Shown piece after piece: positions 1 through 9,622 of a DNA stretch of 64,000 nt. The translations under genes were made by a program, and so were the position numbers. Each line of letters starts with the position of its first letter. Position 1 is the stretch's first letter. The notes below the pieces were generated by a model, which was given only the letters and a program-made list of their open reading frames with translations, did no database searches and was not told where the DNA came from. This stretch comes from Bog-756 sp963725395 (GTDB taxonomy: Bacteria > Actinomycetota > Acidimicrobiia > Acidimicrobiales > RAAP-2): NCBI GenBank assembly GCA_963725395.1, contig CAVRYH010000004.1, positions 124,001 to 188,000 of the forward strand, written 5' to 3'.

Positions 1-705
1 AATGACCACCGCGATGACCAGCAGAACCCAGGCGCTCGTCATGATCTGCGAGATTTTGATGAGGACGAGGGTGGGGAACGGGAGCTTGCCGCCCAGTGAT
101 GCGAAGAGGTTCTTGAAGACGGGCACAATGAACACGATCATCGCCGTGAAGATGACGAGCATGACACTGAAGACCACTGCCGGGTATGTCATCGCTGACC
201 GGATAGTTCGGTTGAGCTGTGCTTGCTTTTCGATGGTTGTGGCCAGGCCACTGAGCACTTCGTCGAGATTTCCCCCGATCTCGCCAGCCTGAACCAGGGT
301 GCAGAACAGGTGCGAGAACACTTTCGGATACTTGGCGCACGAGGCGGACAGCGAAGATCCGTGCTCAAGGTCGAGGCGCACCTCATTGAGTACACGGGCC
401 AGCTCCTGATTCTCCGACTGGGCCGCCAGGATGCCGAGCGACCGGACGACCGACAGGCCCGAGTCGACCATGGTCGACAGCTGGCGCGTCATCACCGCGA
501 CTTCGCGAAGCTTCACCCGATCGGATATTCCGGGAATCTTGATCTCGGTCTTGAGGTTCACCGTCGACTTGGGCGTGACCGAGATGGGCATATAGCCCAT
601 CTCTCGAAGGCGCCGCACGACGAGTGCCATGCTGTCGCCGTCGAGCTGTCCTTCGACCAGACTCCCCGCCCGGTCCCGGACCTTGTAGTCAAATGTCAGT
701 GCCAC
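1..705 (-). CDS. pilC: Type IV pilus inner-membrane platform protein PilC (N-terminal part)
   Basis: The complement is open from a GTG at 705 to the window edge, giving 235 residues beginning VALTFDYKVRDRAGSL. This matches the start of PilC/GspF, the polytopic inner-membrane platform on which the PilB and PilT motors act. A first T2SSF domain is visible (LREVAVMTRQLSTMVDSGLS, then EIGGNLDEVLSGLA), followed by a long hydrophobic segment around residues 165-200. PilC proteins are about 400 residues, so roughly 40% lies outside the window. The GTG has GGGGAA just upstream, and the gene starts 38 bases after the pilT stop, so it is the third gene of a pilB-pilT-pilC operon. The family assignment is firm; the start codon is a reasonable choice. 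Confidence 0.9.
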   Translation of the reverse strand, partial: MALTFDYKVRDRAGSLVEGQLDGDSMALVVRRLREMGYMPISVTPKSTVNLKTEIKIPGISDRVKLREVAVMTRQLSTMVDSGLSVVRSLGILAAQSENQELARVLNEVRLDLEHGSSLSASCAKYPKVFSHLFCTLVQAGEIGGNLDEVLSGLATTIEKQAQLNRTIRSAMTYPAVVFSVMLVIFTAMIVFIVPVFKNLFASLGGKLPFPTLVLIKISQIMTSAWVLLVIAVVI

Positions 706-743
706 GATTCCCCGTTTCGTTGTTCAGTCGATGGGTGCAAGTA

Positions 744-2409
744 TCAGGTGTTGAGGTGGTTCCGGAGGTCTTCCTCGTTTGAAGATCGGTCGTAAGCGAT
801 GCCCTCCGAAATGCGCCCCTCCTTCACCAGTTTGGCGAGTCCCTGATCCATGGTCTGCATGCCAAAGGAGCCACCGACTTGCATGAGTGAATAGATCTGG
901 TGGGTCTTGGATTGGCGGATCAAGTTTCGGATTGCCGACGTGCACATCAGCACCTCTGCGCAAGGCACGCGGCCTGTCCCATCGGCATTGACGATGAGCT
1001 GTTGGGTAACCACGCCTTCGAGCGTGGCGGCCAACATGACCCGGATCTGTTCCTGCTGATTGGTCGGGAACACGTCGATCATGCGATCGATGGTCTGAGG
1101 ACAATCCTGGGTGTGGAGTGTCCCGAAGACAAGGTGGCCGGTTTCCGCTGCGGTCAACGCCATGGAGATGGTCTCGAGGTCGCGGAGCTCGCCCACCAGG
1201 ATCACATCTGGGTCCTGGCGCAGCACACGCCGAAGAGCCTCGGAAAACGACCTCGTGTCTTCGCCAATCTCCCGCTGGGTAATGATCGAGCGCTTGTGGT
1301 CGTGAAGGAACTCGATCGGATCCTCTACTGTCACGATGTGCAGGGGCTTCGTCCGGTTGATGATGTCGATCAACGATGCCAATGTGGTCGACTTCCCCGA
1401 ACCGGTGGGCCCCGTCACGAGCACAAGTCCCCGACGGAGGTCGGTGAACGACTTGACGGCGTCGGGAATCCCTAGGGACTCGAACTCCGGCATGTCGTGA
1501 GGGATCGGACGGAGCGCGGCGGCAACCGTTCCCCGCTGTAGGGAGACGTTCACTCTGAATCGTCCGACACCGGCGATCGAGTGGGAGGTGTCCAACTCGC
1601 TCTCCTCCTCGAACCGCTCGCGCTCGGGAGGCCGGCAGGATTCCGAACACCATCTCCCGGATTTTCTCGTTGTCGAGAATCGGGCATCCCTCGATAGACC
1701 TGATGGCCCCGTGCAGACGGATCGATCCCGGCATGTTGGCGGTCAGGTGCAGGTCGGAGGCACCGACGGCGACCGCGTACCGGAGCAAGTCATCGATGTG
1801 GAGCGGCATGGCGCCATTGACAACTGCGTCTCCGATTCCCGACTCCAGCAGCTGCTGCACGTTCGCAGCCGGTTTCACTCCGTCAGAACCACTGCTTTCG
1901 TCGATCAGTGGCGAACGAGGGGTCGGGCCCGGCACCGTCCCAGACTCGGGACCCGAGGGGGGCAGCGGCCGAAGAACCTGGCTGATCAGCACGGGATCGG
2001 CCAGGACCGGATTGATCCGACATCCCAGTTTGGAGGCCAGGGCGTCGACGTCCGCAGGAGACGGAGGCTCGGCGAACGCCACTGAGAGCACCCGCCCATC
2101 GAACTGCAGAGCGACCGCCTCGTACTCCTGGGCCACCGCTTCGGGCATGCACGCGGTCGCATCGGGGCTCGGGGTCATGGCCCCGATGTCGATGGCCGGG
2201 AGCTCGGACAGGTGGGCCAGTGCACCCACGACGACCCCGGGCAGCGCCAAGTTCCTGCTGATGAGCAGGTATGCCAGCGACTGTCCGGTGGCTCGCGCCT
2301 CCGCCAGCAGCGGCACCAGGTTCGCCTCGGTCTCGTAGCCACTCTGGACCAGGGCTTGGGCCAGCCGGCTCGACCACTCGTTTCGGGACTCAGCCGTGAC
2401 CGGTGTCAT
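744..2409 (-). pseudogene. pilT: PilT-type retraction ATPase with MshEN-like N-terminal domain; one-base frameshift
   Basis: The ATG at 2409 overlaps the pilB stop (ATGA). Residues 1-150 look like a type II secretion ATPase N-terminal (MshEN-like) domain, followed by a linker and a PilT PAS-like domain (DLLRYAVAVGASDLHL). Near 1626 the frame is lost right after FGILPAS. The ATPase part continues one base out of frame (LDTSHSIAGVGRFRV, Walker A GPTGSGKST, Walker B DPDVILVGELRD) to a TGA at 744. Dropping one base of the GGG at 1626-1628 gives LPASERERFEEESELDTSH, which is normal PilT sequence, so a single extra base explains the break. Restored length is about 555 residues, longer than the usual 340-380 because of the N-terminal domain. 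It may be a sequence error or a real inactivation; a second intact pilT lies at 11097. Confidence 0.85.
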
Positions 2410-5400
2410 GCGACCACCCGGAGCACTTCTTCAAGGGTCGTCTCGCCCTCTATGGCCTTGCGGAGCCCACTCTGACGCAGGGTACACATGCCCTGGCCCA
2501 CTGCGACTCTATGGATTTCGTCCACCGATCCTCCTTCAATGATCACACGTTCGATCTCTTCAGTCATCGGCAGAAGTTCTGCCAAAGCTTTACGTCCCCG
2601 ATAGCCGGTGTTCGAACAGGCTGAACATCCGACGGCTTTGTAGACCTTGGGCATGCCTCCCAATGCCTCCACCTCTTCCATTTTCCAGCCAGCCGATGTG
2701 ATATCGGCCTCGGTCGGCTCGAATGCCTCCTTGCAGTGCATGCACAGCCGCCGGGCCAGCCGCTGGGCCAGGACTCCCGACACCGCCGACGTGACCAGGA
2801 ACGGTTCGAGACCCATCTCGATGAGGCGCATTGGGGTCGACGCCGCACTGTTGGTGTGCAACGTGGCTAGTACCATGTGACCGGTGAGGGCGGCCTCGAT
2901 GGCGATAACCGCCGTCTCTTTGTCGCGGACCTCTCCGACCAGCACGATGTCGGGATCGGAGCGCAGTATGGCGCGCAGCGCCGAAGCGAAATTCAATCCG
3001 GCCTTCAGATTGAGCTGGACCTGGTTGACGCCCTTCAGGGGAAGCTCGACAGGATCCTCGACCGTGATGATGTTCTTCTCTGGCGAATTGAGTGCCGTCA
3101 GGGTGGTGTAAAGCGTGGTCGACTTGCCAGAACCCGTTGGTCCAGTGACGAGGATTGTTCCGTAGGGCTTCGTATAGAGGCCCTCATAGGTACGCAGCAG
3201 GTCGTCGTCGAAGCCCAGGTCTGCGAAGCCCAGCACCACACTCGACTTGTCGAGCACCCGCATCACGATCTTCTCGCCGTAGATGGTGGGTAGGGTCGCC
3301 ATTCTGAGGTCGATACCCTTGCTACCGACGTTGAGGGAGATACGGCCGTCTTGGGGGATTCGGTGCTCAGCAATGTTCATATCGGCCATGACCTTGAGAC
3401 GCGTGGTCACTGCCGGGGCGATCGTCCGCGGCGCCGTCGAAACGTCGTGGAGGACTCCATCGATCCGATATCGGATCCGTAGCTCGGTGGCGGTCGGCTC
3501 GATATGTACATCGGAGGCCCTCTCGTTCAAGGCCTGCAGGATCAGCAGGTTCACGTAGCGGACGATGGGCGCCTCTTCGGTGACCGCCTGGATATCGTCG
3601 ACCCCGTTGTTGGAGCTGTTAGACCCCTCGATCCCGAGCGATGCCTCCATGGCCATGTCGGCCGCATCGCCCCCGCTGTTGAAGGCCCTCCCGATATAGG
3701 CGCTGATCTGGGAGCGGGTGGCGACCACCACGATGAAGTTGCGTCCCATGATGGTACGGAGGTCGTCCATGGCGAACACGTCGGTCGGATTCGAAGCAGC
3801 CACGACCGGCGTCCCGTTGTCGTTGGCGATGACCATTACGTTGTGGTGTCGCGCCGTTGCCTCCGGAATCGTTCCCGCCTCGGCCAGGTCGATTCCGATT
3901 GTGTCGAGATCGACGAATTCGAGCCCCATCTCCTGGGCCATTCCCCACATCAGATCGGCCTCGGTTACCAGCTTTTGGGCGGTGAGGATTCGGGCGATGC
4001 TCTGGCCCGTCTGATAATGCTCTTCGAGGACCTGCTCCATCTGCTCAAGTGAGACCCGTTCGCCCTCCACCAGGGCCTTGGCCAGAGGGGGGAACATTGC
4101 AGTTCCGGTCGGCGCGTCGAGTGCGTCGGCTGGCTCGAACCGGTGTTCTTCGGCGAACTGCTCCTGGTAGGTGGCGACCGCCTCGTCGACCAGATCGGCG
4201 GCGATCACCGCCTCGTCGCCACTCGGGGTTTCGCCTTCAGTCTGCAGTGACAGCGCGAGTTCGGCGAGTTGGTCCACGCTGGCGTCCAGTGGGTTCGCAA
4301 CGCTGATTGCTCCTGGATCGGTCCAATCCGACCCGAAAGAGGGAAGAACGCTTGTGGCCGGTTCGAGGGTCTCGAACTCGAGGTCCGGCCTGGTCTCGTA
4401 AAGAGTGTCGGGCCGGACCTCAGCCATCAGGTCATCGACCGTCGGTGCCGGTTGGTCGACCGCATGGCCAGATGTCGTCGCCGTCTGGTCAGCGGTCGTC
4501 CCTCCGAGCTCGGCAGTATCCACGACCAGAGACTCGTCAACTCCTGCCGGGTCATGTTCAATCCACCCGTTAACCGATGAATCGTCCACGTAGTGCGGCG
4601 ACACCACCGTGGCGTCCTCCGTCGGCTCGGACACATCGACTTCGGCAGCCGCCGACTTCCTTCGCTTCCGGTCTTCCTTCCCGCGTCGCCCCTTACTGTT
4701 GGTGACCGGTGCGACATCCTCCGGCACGAACCGCTCGGCTACCGCACTGCCCATCTCGGCGTCGACTGTCGTCGAGGACACCACCGTCACCGAATCGGCC
4801 AACGCCGCATCATTGCTGTGGATGTCCGACGGCGGGGACCCGTCGACATCGACCGGCTCGGCCGACGCTGGCGCCTCGTCGACGGGCAGAACGGCGTCAG
4901 CCCGAACGACCTCATCGACGGACTCCACCTGTTCGACGGGCGTGCCCTCCTCGACAGGCTCGAATTCCGGAGCGGGCTCGTCGGTGACACCAACCTCGTA
5001 GACGGCCGCCTCGGGCAGCGGAGCCAGGGAAAGGGCGTCGAGCTCAGGACCCTGTGACTCGGTGGCTGTACCGGTGTCCTCGGCCCCGAGGGACTCTGCC
5101 GCGTCTGTCACCGCGCCGAGATCGACGATATCTGGAACTTCTGGCTCGGGCGCCTCGGGTCCGAACACCCGGTCGATGTACGCCTCGATCTGCTCAGGTG
5201 CCGCCACGACGGAAATGAAGTCACGACCGATCGAGGCCCGGACGGCATCCTGAGCGCTGAGGTCGTCCGGATCAGCCGTCGCGATGACCGGGGTGCCGAA
5301 TTTCCGTTTGATCGCCACCATATGGTGCCGGCGGGCCAGCTCCACCGGGAGGATCTCGCCCGCGGCAGGATCGATCCCGTAGTTTTCGAGATCGACGAAT

Positions 5401-5450
5401 TCAAGATCGTGTTCGCTAGCCATCCACCTGATGGCATCGACATCAGTCAT
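2406..5450 (-). CDS. pilB: Type IV pilus extension ATPase PilB with long N-terminal linker
   Basis: PilB hexamers power pilus assembly at the cytoplasmic face of PilC. From the ATG at 5450 (GGGGGAGGG directly upstream) the protein is 1014 residues, far longer than the usual 560-ish. Residues 1-95 resemble the second half of an MshEN domain (LEFVDLENYGID, IDRVFG). Roughly 95-460 is a low-complexity, acidic Glu/Asp/Val/Pro-rich linker. A full MshEN-like domain follows (about 465-590), then the GspE ATPase with Walker A GPTGSGKST near residue 770, Walker B DPDIVLVGEVRD, and a zinc site of two CxxC pairs (CMHC near 903, CSAC near 942). The open frame extends upstream to 5618, but that part lacks homology. 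It heads the pilB-pilT-pilC operon and overlaps pilT by 4 bases. Confidence 0.93.
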   Translation of the reverse strand: MTDVDAIRWMASEHDLEFVDLENYGIDPAAGEILPVELARRHHMVAIKRKFGTPVIATADPDDLSAQDAVRASIGRDFISVVAAPEQIEAYIDRVFGPEAPEPEVPDIVDLGAVTDAAESLGAEDTGTATESQGPELDALSLAPLPEAAVYEVGVTDEPAPEFEPVEEGTPVEQVESVDEVVRADAVLPVDEAPASAEPVDVDGSPPSDIHSNDAALADSVTVVSSTTVDAEMGSAVAERFVPEDVAPVTNSKGRRGKEDRKRRKSAAAEVDVSEPTEDATVVSPHYVDDSSVNGWIEHDPAGVDESLVVDTAELGGTTADQTATTSGHAVDQPAPTVDDLMAEVRPDTLYETRPDLEFETLEPATSVLPSFGSDWTDPGAISVANPLDASVDQLAELALSLQTEGETPSGDEAVIAADLVDEAVATYQEQFAEEHRFEPADALDAPTGTAMFPPLAKALVEGERVSLEQMEQVLEEHYQTGQSIARILTAQKLVTEADLMWGMAQEMGLEFVDLDTIGIDLAEAGTIPEATARHHNVMVIANDNGTPVVAASNPTDVFAMDDLRTIMGRNFIVVVATRSQISAYIGRAFNSGGDAADMAMEASLGIEGSNSSNNGVDDIQAVTEEAPIVRYVNLLILQALNERASDVHIEPTATELRIRYRIDGVLHDVSTAPRTIAPAVTTRLKVMADMNIAEHRIPQDGRISLNVGSKGIDLRMATLPTIYGEKIVMRVLDKSSVVLGFADLGFDDDLLRTYEGLYTKPYGTILVTGPTGSGKSTTLYTTLTALNSPEKNIITVEDPVELPLKGVNQVQLNLKAGLNFASALRAILRSDPDIVLVGEVRDKETAVIAIEAALTGHMVLATLHTNSAASTPMRLIEMGLEPFLVTSAVSGVLAQRLARRLCMHCKEAFEPTEADITSAGWKMEEVEALGGMPKVYKAVGCSACSNTGYRGRKALAELLPMTEEIERVIIEGGSVDEIHRVAVGQGMCTLRQSGLRKAIEGETTLEEVLRVVA

Positions 5451-5783
5451 CCCTCCCCCATCGGCAGACTGAGGTGTGAGATTGACCGGCAATCCAAATG
5501 TTCCACCGCTGCCCGCTCGGCACCCAGTCGCGGGCACCAAAACGACCGCCTGAACCCATATCCTCCTGAGTGGCCGACCGGTGTGACAGCCCGGAACGCC
5601 AGCCTTCATCGGCCGCAAGCCTCCTGCGAGTCACTCCGTTGCCGGCACATCGATTCATTGCCCTATGACCTGCAGTTTTCTGCCCGACAGGGTCCGCCGG
5701 AGATGGGTCGGATCCGATCAGGTGACCCGGACTGTCCTTGGGCAAGCACCAGTTCGTCGGCCTGAGGCGGTTGAATACAAGAC
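5451..5783. other. Divergent intergenic region between pilB and pilD
   Basis: These 333 bases separate the divergent pilB (minus) and pilD (plus) genes and presumably hold both promoters. An open frame on the minus strand continues from pilB into it, but its residues look non-coding (no family match, arginine- and glycine-rich). I see no convincing hairpin, operator or small gene. Confidence 0.4.
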
Positions 5784-6599
5784 ATGAACTCCGACCACAT
5801 CCCGCTCTTGGCGGTGACTGTTCCGCTCGCCGGGACCGTGGGTCTGTTCATCGGCTCGTTCCTGAACGTGGTCGTCTACCGAACCCCACTCGGCCTCTCC
5901 GTCTCCACGCCCCGGTCGTTCTGCCCCACCTGCCAGAGGCAGCTGCACTGGTGGGAGAACGTCCCGGTGGTGTCGTGGTTGGCGTTACGGGGGCGGTGCC
6001 ATACCTGCCACCAGGCCATCTCGGTCCGCTATCCGCTCGTCGAGCTGTCGACCGGCGTCCTCTTCACTCTGATCACCTGGGCATGGCACGGCACGATCGT
6101 GGCCGCCGCTTACTGTCTTCTCGCCGCCGGAATGATGGCCGTGGGCCTCATCGAGTACGGCGGGCAGCGTGCGCCGCTGTCCGTGGCTGCGATCTCCACG
6201 GTGGGGGCACAGCTGGTCATTGTGGTCGGAGCCGGGTGGCAACACCACTGGCGAATTGTCGGTGGCTCACTGGTGGGGACCGTTGTTGCCCTGGTGGCCT
6301 TCAGTTTGCTGCGTACCGCAGACCCTGAGTGTGGGGACCCGAGAGGACGCGGACGAAGCGCCCTGCTCATGACCGGCTGCTGGGTGGGCGGATTGGGACT
6401 GGTCGCCACGGCCGTGGGGGCAGCAGGCTGGATACTCACCTTCTTGCTATGCATGGCCGGCGCGTGGGCAGTGACCCGCCAGCCCGCGGGACCCGCACCC
6501 GGACCGCATCCGGCACCTGCCCTCCCGCCGCTCCTGGCCGTCCCCCTGGTGTCGGCTCTGGGTGTCGCGATGGCGGCGTCCCTCATTGCAGGGGCCTGA
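5784..6599 (+). CDS. pilD: Prepilin peptidase PilD-like protein with altered active-site motifs
   Basis: A polytopic membrane protein of 271 residues. The N terminus matches the prepilin peptidase/methylase family: GLFIGSFLNVVVYR, then the zinc-type cysteines C47xxC50 and C72xxC75 flanking WWENVPVVSW, then YPLVELSTG. The C-terminal A24 peptidase part is unusual. Where active enzymes have Asp in the first motif (IDxxxxxLP), this protein has Glu124 (GLIEYGGQRAPLS). The second motif GxGDxKLL is not recognisable except for GD at 184-185, followed by an apparent 6-residue insertion before ALLMTGCWVGG. It is the only prepilin peptidase in a window with two pilus systems, so it may be active with Glu, process a subset of prepilins, or be degenerate. 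It lies 18 bases upstream of the response regulator, probably co-transcribed. Confidence 0.8.
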   Translation: MNSDHIPLLAVTVPLAGTVGLFIGSFLNVVVYRTPLGLSVSTPRSFCPTCQRQLHWWENVPVVSWLALRGRCHTCHQAISVRYPLVELSTGVLFTLITWAWHGTIVAAAYCLLAAGMMAVGLIEYGGQRAPLSVAAISTVGAQLVIVVGAGWQHHWRIVGGSLVGTVVALVAFSLLRTADPECGDPRGRGRSALLMTGCWVGGLGLVATAVGAAGWILTFLLCMAGAWAVTRQPAGPAPGPHPAPALPPLLAVPLVSALGVAMAASLIAGA

Positions 6600-6617
6600 C
6601 GACCCTACGATGGGGCC

Positions 6618-7343
6618 ATGAGCATCGTCGAACCACGCGGTCCTCAAACCGATCCGGCTGCCAACAGGTCCGAGGGAGCGAGCCACCCGCTTCGGGTGGT
6701 GGTAGTGGACGACCACGAACTCCTGCGGGCCGGTACACGACAGATCCTCGAGGACGCCGCGGGGTTCACCGTCGTCGGGGAGGCGGCCGACGGTGACACA
6801 GCATTGCATGCCGTGGCCGAGCTCCGGCCGGACGCGGTTCTCGTCGACATCCGCCTTCCCACCACCAACGGAATCGACCTGGCCCGCCAGATCACGACCG
6901 ACTTTCCCGACACCACGGTGCTGATCTTGAGCGCCTACGACGACGAGCACTACGTGCGAGCGGCGCTGGCTGCAGGAGTCGCCGGCTATCTCCTCAAGAC
7001 CACCCCGAGCGATGAACTGGTCCGGTCGATCAGGGCGGCGTGTGAAGGATTCAACCTCCTGGAAGCCGGGCTGACCGGACAGGGGGAAAAGGCAGAGGGT
7101 GCTCCGGAGCAGTACGTGCCCCGCCTCACCTCCCGCGAGCAGGAGGTTGTCCGACTCGTCGCACGAGGCATGTCCAACAAAGCCATCGCCCGGCAGCTCG
7201 GCATCAGCCCCCGGACCGTGGAGGGCCATCTCAACCACGTTTTCGACAAGCTCGGCACGACGTCCCGGACCGAGTTGGTGCATGTGGCCCTGGCCAACAG
7301 CCTGTTCGCCCGGGACCTTCCCGATGCGGACCAGCATCGGTGA
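6618..7343 (+). CDS. NarL/FixJ-family response regulator
   Basis: 241 residues. A receiver domain occupies about 25-140, with the acidic pair DD31-32, the phospho-acceptor Asp77 (VLVDIRLP) and Lys127 (GYLLKTT). A LuxR-type helix-turn-helix covers about 165-230 (LTSREQEVVRLVARGMSNKA, ISPRTVEGHLNHVFDKLG). It is a cytoplasmic DNA-binding regulator, presumably phosphorylated by the histidine kinase encoded by the next gene, whose GTG start overlaps its stop (GTGA). The tight linkage downstream of pilD suggests, but does not prove, control of pilus genes. The first 24 residues are a variable leader; the ATG at 6618 is the only good start. Confidence 0.93.
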   Translation: MSIVEPRGPQTDPAANRSEGASHPLRVVVVDDHELLRAGTRQILEDAAGFTVVGEAADGDTALHAVAELRPDAVLVDIRLPTTNGIDLARQITTDFPDTTVLILSAYDDEHYVRAALAAGVAGYLLKTTPSDELVRSIRAACEGFNLLEAGLTGQGEKAEGAPEQYVPRLTSREQEVVRLVARGMSNKAIARQLGISPRTVEGHLNHVFDKLGTTSRTELVHVALANSLFARDLPDADQHR

Positions 7344-9010
7344 ACAGAACGGCGCCACCGTCGGACAAGCACTCAGGTGCCACCAAGCGGCGGCCCGTAG
7401 ACGTGCCGGCGGCCCCCGATGTCGCCCCCGGATCCCGACCCGAGACAGTGCCGGACATTAACGAGATCCTGGCGCTGGTGACCCCCGGTAGCGGCCCCCA
7501 CCCCGAACAGCCTGCCCAAGCCGAGCAGGACGACCGGCCCTGGGTCAGCTCCCAGTTCTGGATCATCCAGCTCATCGTCCTGGCCCTCTACCTCATCCGG
7601 CTGGCGGCAACGATCGACTTCCACCTCGGTGCCACCTCGCTGGCGGACGAGCTCTCAACGTTTGTCCTATTCGTGGTGCCGGTCGTTTACGCCGCCCTCC
7701 AGTACGGATTCAGAGGCGCCATGCTGACCTCGGGCTGGGTCACACTCCTGGCGATGCCGCGGTTCTTCGTCGCGGTGGACAATCACCAATTTCAGGCGGC
7801 TTGGGCTGAAGTGACCCAGGTACTGGTCCTCGATGCGCTCGCGCTCCTCATCGGTCAGCACGTCTCGGGCGAGCGAGAGGTGCGCAGACGGGCCGATGAG
7901 TCCCGACAGGCCCATCTGAGCGCCGAAGCCCTCTACCGGGACCTCTTCGATTCGAACCAGGCGCCTATCCTTATCGTGGACGGGAGTGGTTCAGTGGTCG
8001 AAGCCAACGCTTCCGCCCAGTCCGCCTTCGCTGCCGCCGGCCGTGCTGCGGACCCGAGAACCGGACTGGCTTCGGTGCCGGCCCTGCCGGTCCGCCTGGT
8101 GGACATGATCGGACCAGGAGCGGCCGCCCAGATTCTCACCCGTCTCATCGCCGAGCAGGTCCCGGATTCCAACCCGCAGTCCGGGAATTCGTCTCCAGGT
8201 GAACGGGTCGAGCCGGTCGCCTTCGAGGTCGAGGGACATCCGGTCCTCTTTCGACCCACGGCAACCATGTTGCGAAGGACGGGTGGCGACACGCGCATGC
8301 AGGTCGTCTTCGAAGACGTCACCGCAGAGACCCGGCGCCACGACGAGATGGAGGCATACGCCTCGCGGGTGGTGCTCGGCCAGGAAGAGGAGCGCCGCCA
8401 CCTCGCCCAGGAGCTCCACGACGGACCGGTCCAGACGTTGATCCATCTTTGCCGACAGCTCGACTCCGTCGAGAAGAGCACCGAACTACCGGCCGCCAGC
8501 GCCGGGATCCTCGCCGATCTCCGGGTGATCGCCGAAGGAACGGTGGCAGAGTTGCGATCGATCGCCCGAGGACTCAGGCCGTCCATCCTCGATGACCTCG
8601 GGCTGGTCGCCTCGATCAATCAACTCGTCGCCGAGGCGGGAGAACGGCAGAAGTTTACGGTCTCCTTCGGGGTCACCGGAACTGAGCGTCGCCTGCCGGC
8701 GCCGGTCGAGTCGGCGCTGTTCCGGATCGCCCAGGAAGCGATCACCAACGTCGAGCGCCATGCAGAAGCTAAGCGCCTCTCCGTGGGGATGGGCTTCGAG
8801 GCCGGCGGAATGCGGCTGTTGGTCACCGACGACGGCATCGGCTTTCAGGCCGCCGACCGTCCCGCCACCACGGGAAGTGAGTCTCTAGGCCTACCGGGCA
8901 TGGCCGAGCGGGCCAATCTGATCGGATCCCGCCTGATGATCCATTCTGGCACCGGGACTGGCACAACCGTCGACGTCTGGGTTCCCTCCACCATTATCGA
9001 TCCCGCGTGA
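7340..9010 (+). CDS. NarX/DesK-type sensor histidine kinase
   Basis: 556 residues, starting at a GTG that overlaps the response-regulator stop. After a polar N terminus (1-70) come about three hydrophobic segments between 74 and 172, a PAS-like region (about 195-335), a HisKA_3 dimerisation domain with His360 (LAQELHDGPVQ), and a HATPase_c domain (N box IAQEAITNVERHAEA, G1 box DDGIGF). This is the architecture of membrane kinases that pair with NarL-type regulators. The sensed signal cannot be read from the sequence. The preceding gene is the evident partner. The C terminus has the usual GTGTTV G2-box end. Confidence 0.92.
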   Translation: MNRTAPPSDKHSGATKRRPVDVPAAPDVAPGSRPETVPDINEILALVTPGSGPHPEQPAQAEQDDRPWVSSQFWIIQLIVLALYLIRLAATIDFHLGATSLADELSTFVLFVVPVVYAALQYGFRGAMLTSGWVTLLAMPRFFVAVDNHQFQAAWAEVTQVLVLDALALLIGQHVSGEREVRRRADESRQAHLSAEALYRDLFDSNQAPILIVDGSGSVVEANASAQSAFAAAGRAADPRTGLASVPALPVRLVDMIGPGAAAQILTRLIAEQVPDSNPQSGNSSPGERVEPVAFEVEGHPVLFRPTATMLRRTGGDTRMQVVFEDVTAETRRHDEMEAYASRVVLGQEEERRHLAQELHDGPVQTLIHLCRQLDSVEKSTELPAASAGILADLRVIAEGTVAELRSIARGLRPSILDDLGLVASINQLVAEAGERQKFTVSFGVTGTERRLPAPVESALFRIAQEAITNVERHAEAKRLSVGMGFEAGGMRLLVTDDGIGFQAADRPATTGSESLGLPGMAERANLIGSRLMIHSGTGTGTTVDVWVPSTIIDPA

Positions 9011-9057
9011 GCCTCCGCCCACGGAAAACGCTGAAAATGCCCTTGTTCAGCCATACA

Positions 9058-9072
9058 GTCAGTGCTACTGAC
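9058..9072. repeat. Perfect 6-bp inverted repeat downstream of the kinase gene
   Basis: GTCAGT-GCT-ACTGAC, followed within 40 bases by two weaker CAGTG/CACTG palindromes. It lies between the kinase stop (9010) and the small gene at 9165. It could be an operator or a weak hairpin; there is no T tract. Confidence 0.3.
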
Positions 9073-9164
9073 CGCCGCAGCGTCACCACTGGCAGTGAGC
9101 AACTGTCACTCAACCGACATGAAATCTCCATTTCGATCTCGTCAATTCATGGGATACTGGTTCC

Positions 9165-9461
9165 GTGGATGAAATAGTCATCGAGTCCTGCCACAGCACT
9201 TGGATCATCGACATGGAGCATTCGCGGTTCCGTCGACTGGTCAAGGGTGGCAACCTCCACTCCGGCCCGGCCTCGACAGAGTGGCAGCCCTGCTACGGAG
9301 TCGAGATCGATCCCCTCTCGGAATCGTTCGTCGTGTTGCTCAATCCGGAGGGCACTCGCCTCCTTCGGAGTTGGCGCCACGTCGAGCACTGCTCACAGTG
9401 TGGTGGTGAGGCAACCTCAGAGTTGTCACTGCGTGACCTCCGTTCCGCCGTCCGCAGCTGA
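9165..9461 (+). CDS. Small conserved-looking hypothetical protein with CxxC
   Basis: 98 residues from a GTG start: VDEIVIESCHSTWIIDMEHS and onward, with a CSQCGG motif near residue 77. Composition (balanced charged residues, GC-rich third positions in most codons) looks like a real protein, and the neighbouring frames do not. It contains two HxxC/CxxC-like clusters that might bind a metal. I do not recognise the family. It stands alone between the kinase gene and moaC, with about 150 bases of upstream sequence that could hold its own promoter. Confidence 0.6.
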   Translation: MDEIVIESCHSTWIIDMEHSRFRRLVKGGNLHSGPASTEWQPCYGVEIDPLSESFVVLLNPEGTRLLRSWRHVEHCSQCGGEATSELSLRDLRSAVRS

Positions 9462-9622
9462 GTCCCTGTTCTTGAGTCCCTGCTCGCAGGAATTCGCTCG
9501 GCGCCCTTTCAAAAGGCGCGCGTCCGCCGGTAGGATGTGGGCGTGTCTGCGCATGAAAATCGGCTGAGAGTCGCATCGGGCCATCCGTTGTCGTTCCCCT
9601 TTAGTCGGATAAATCCCGCATC

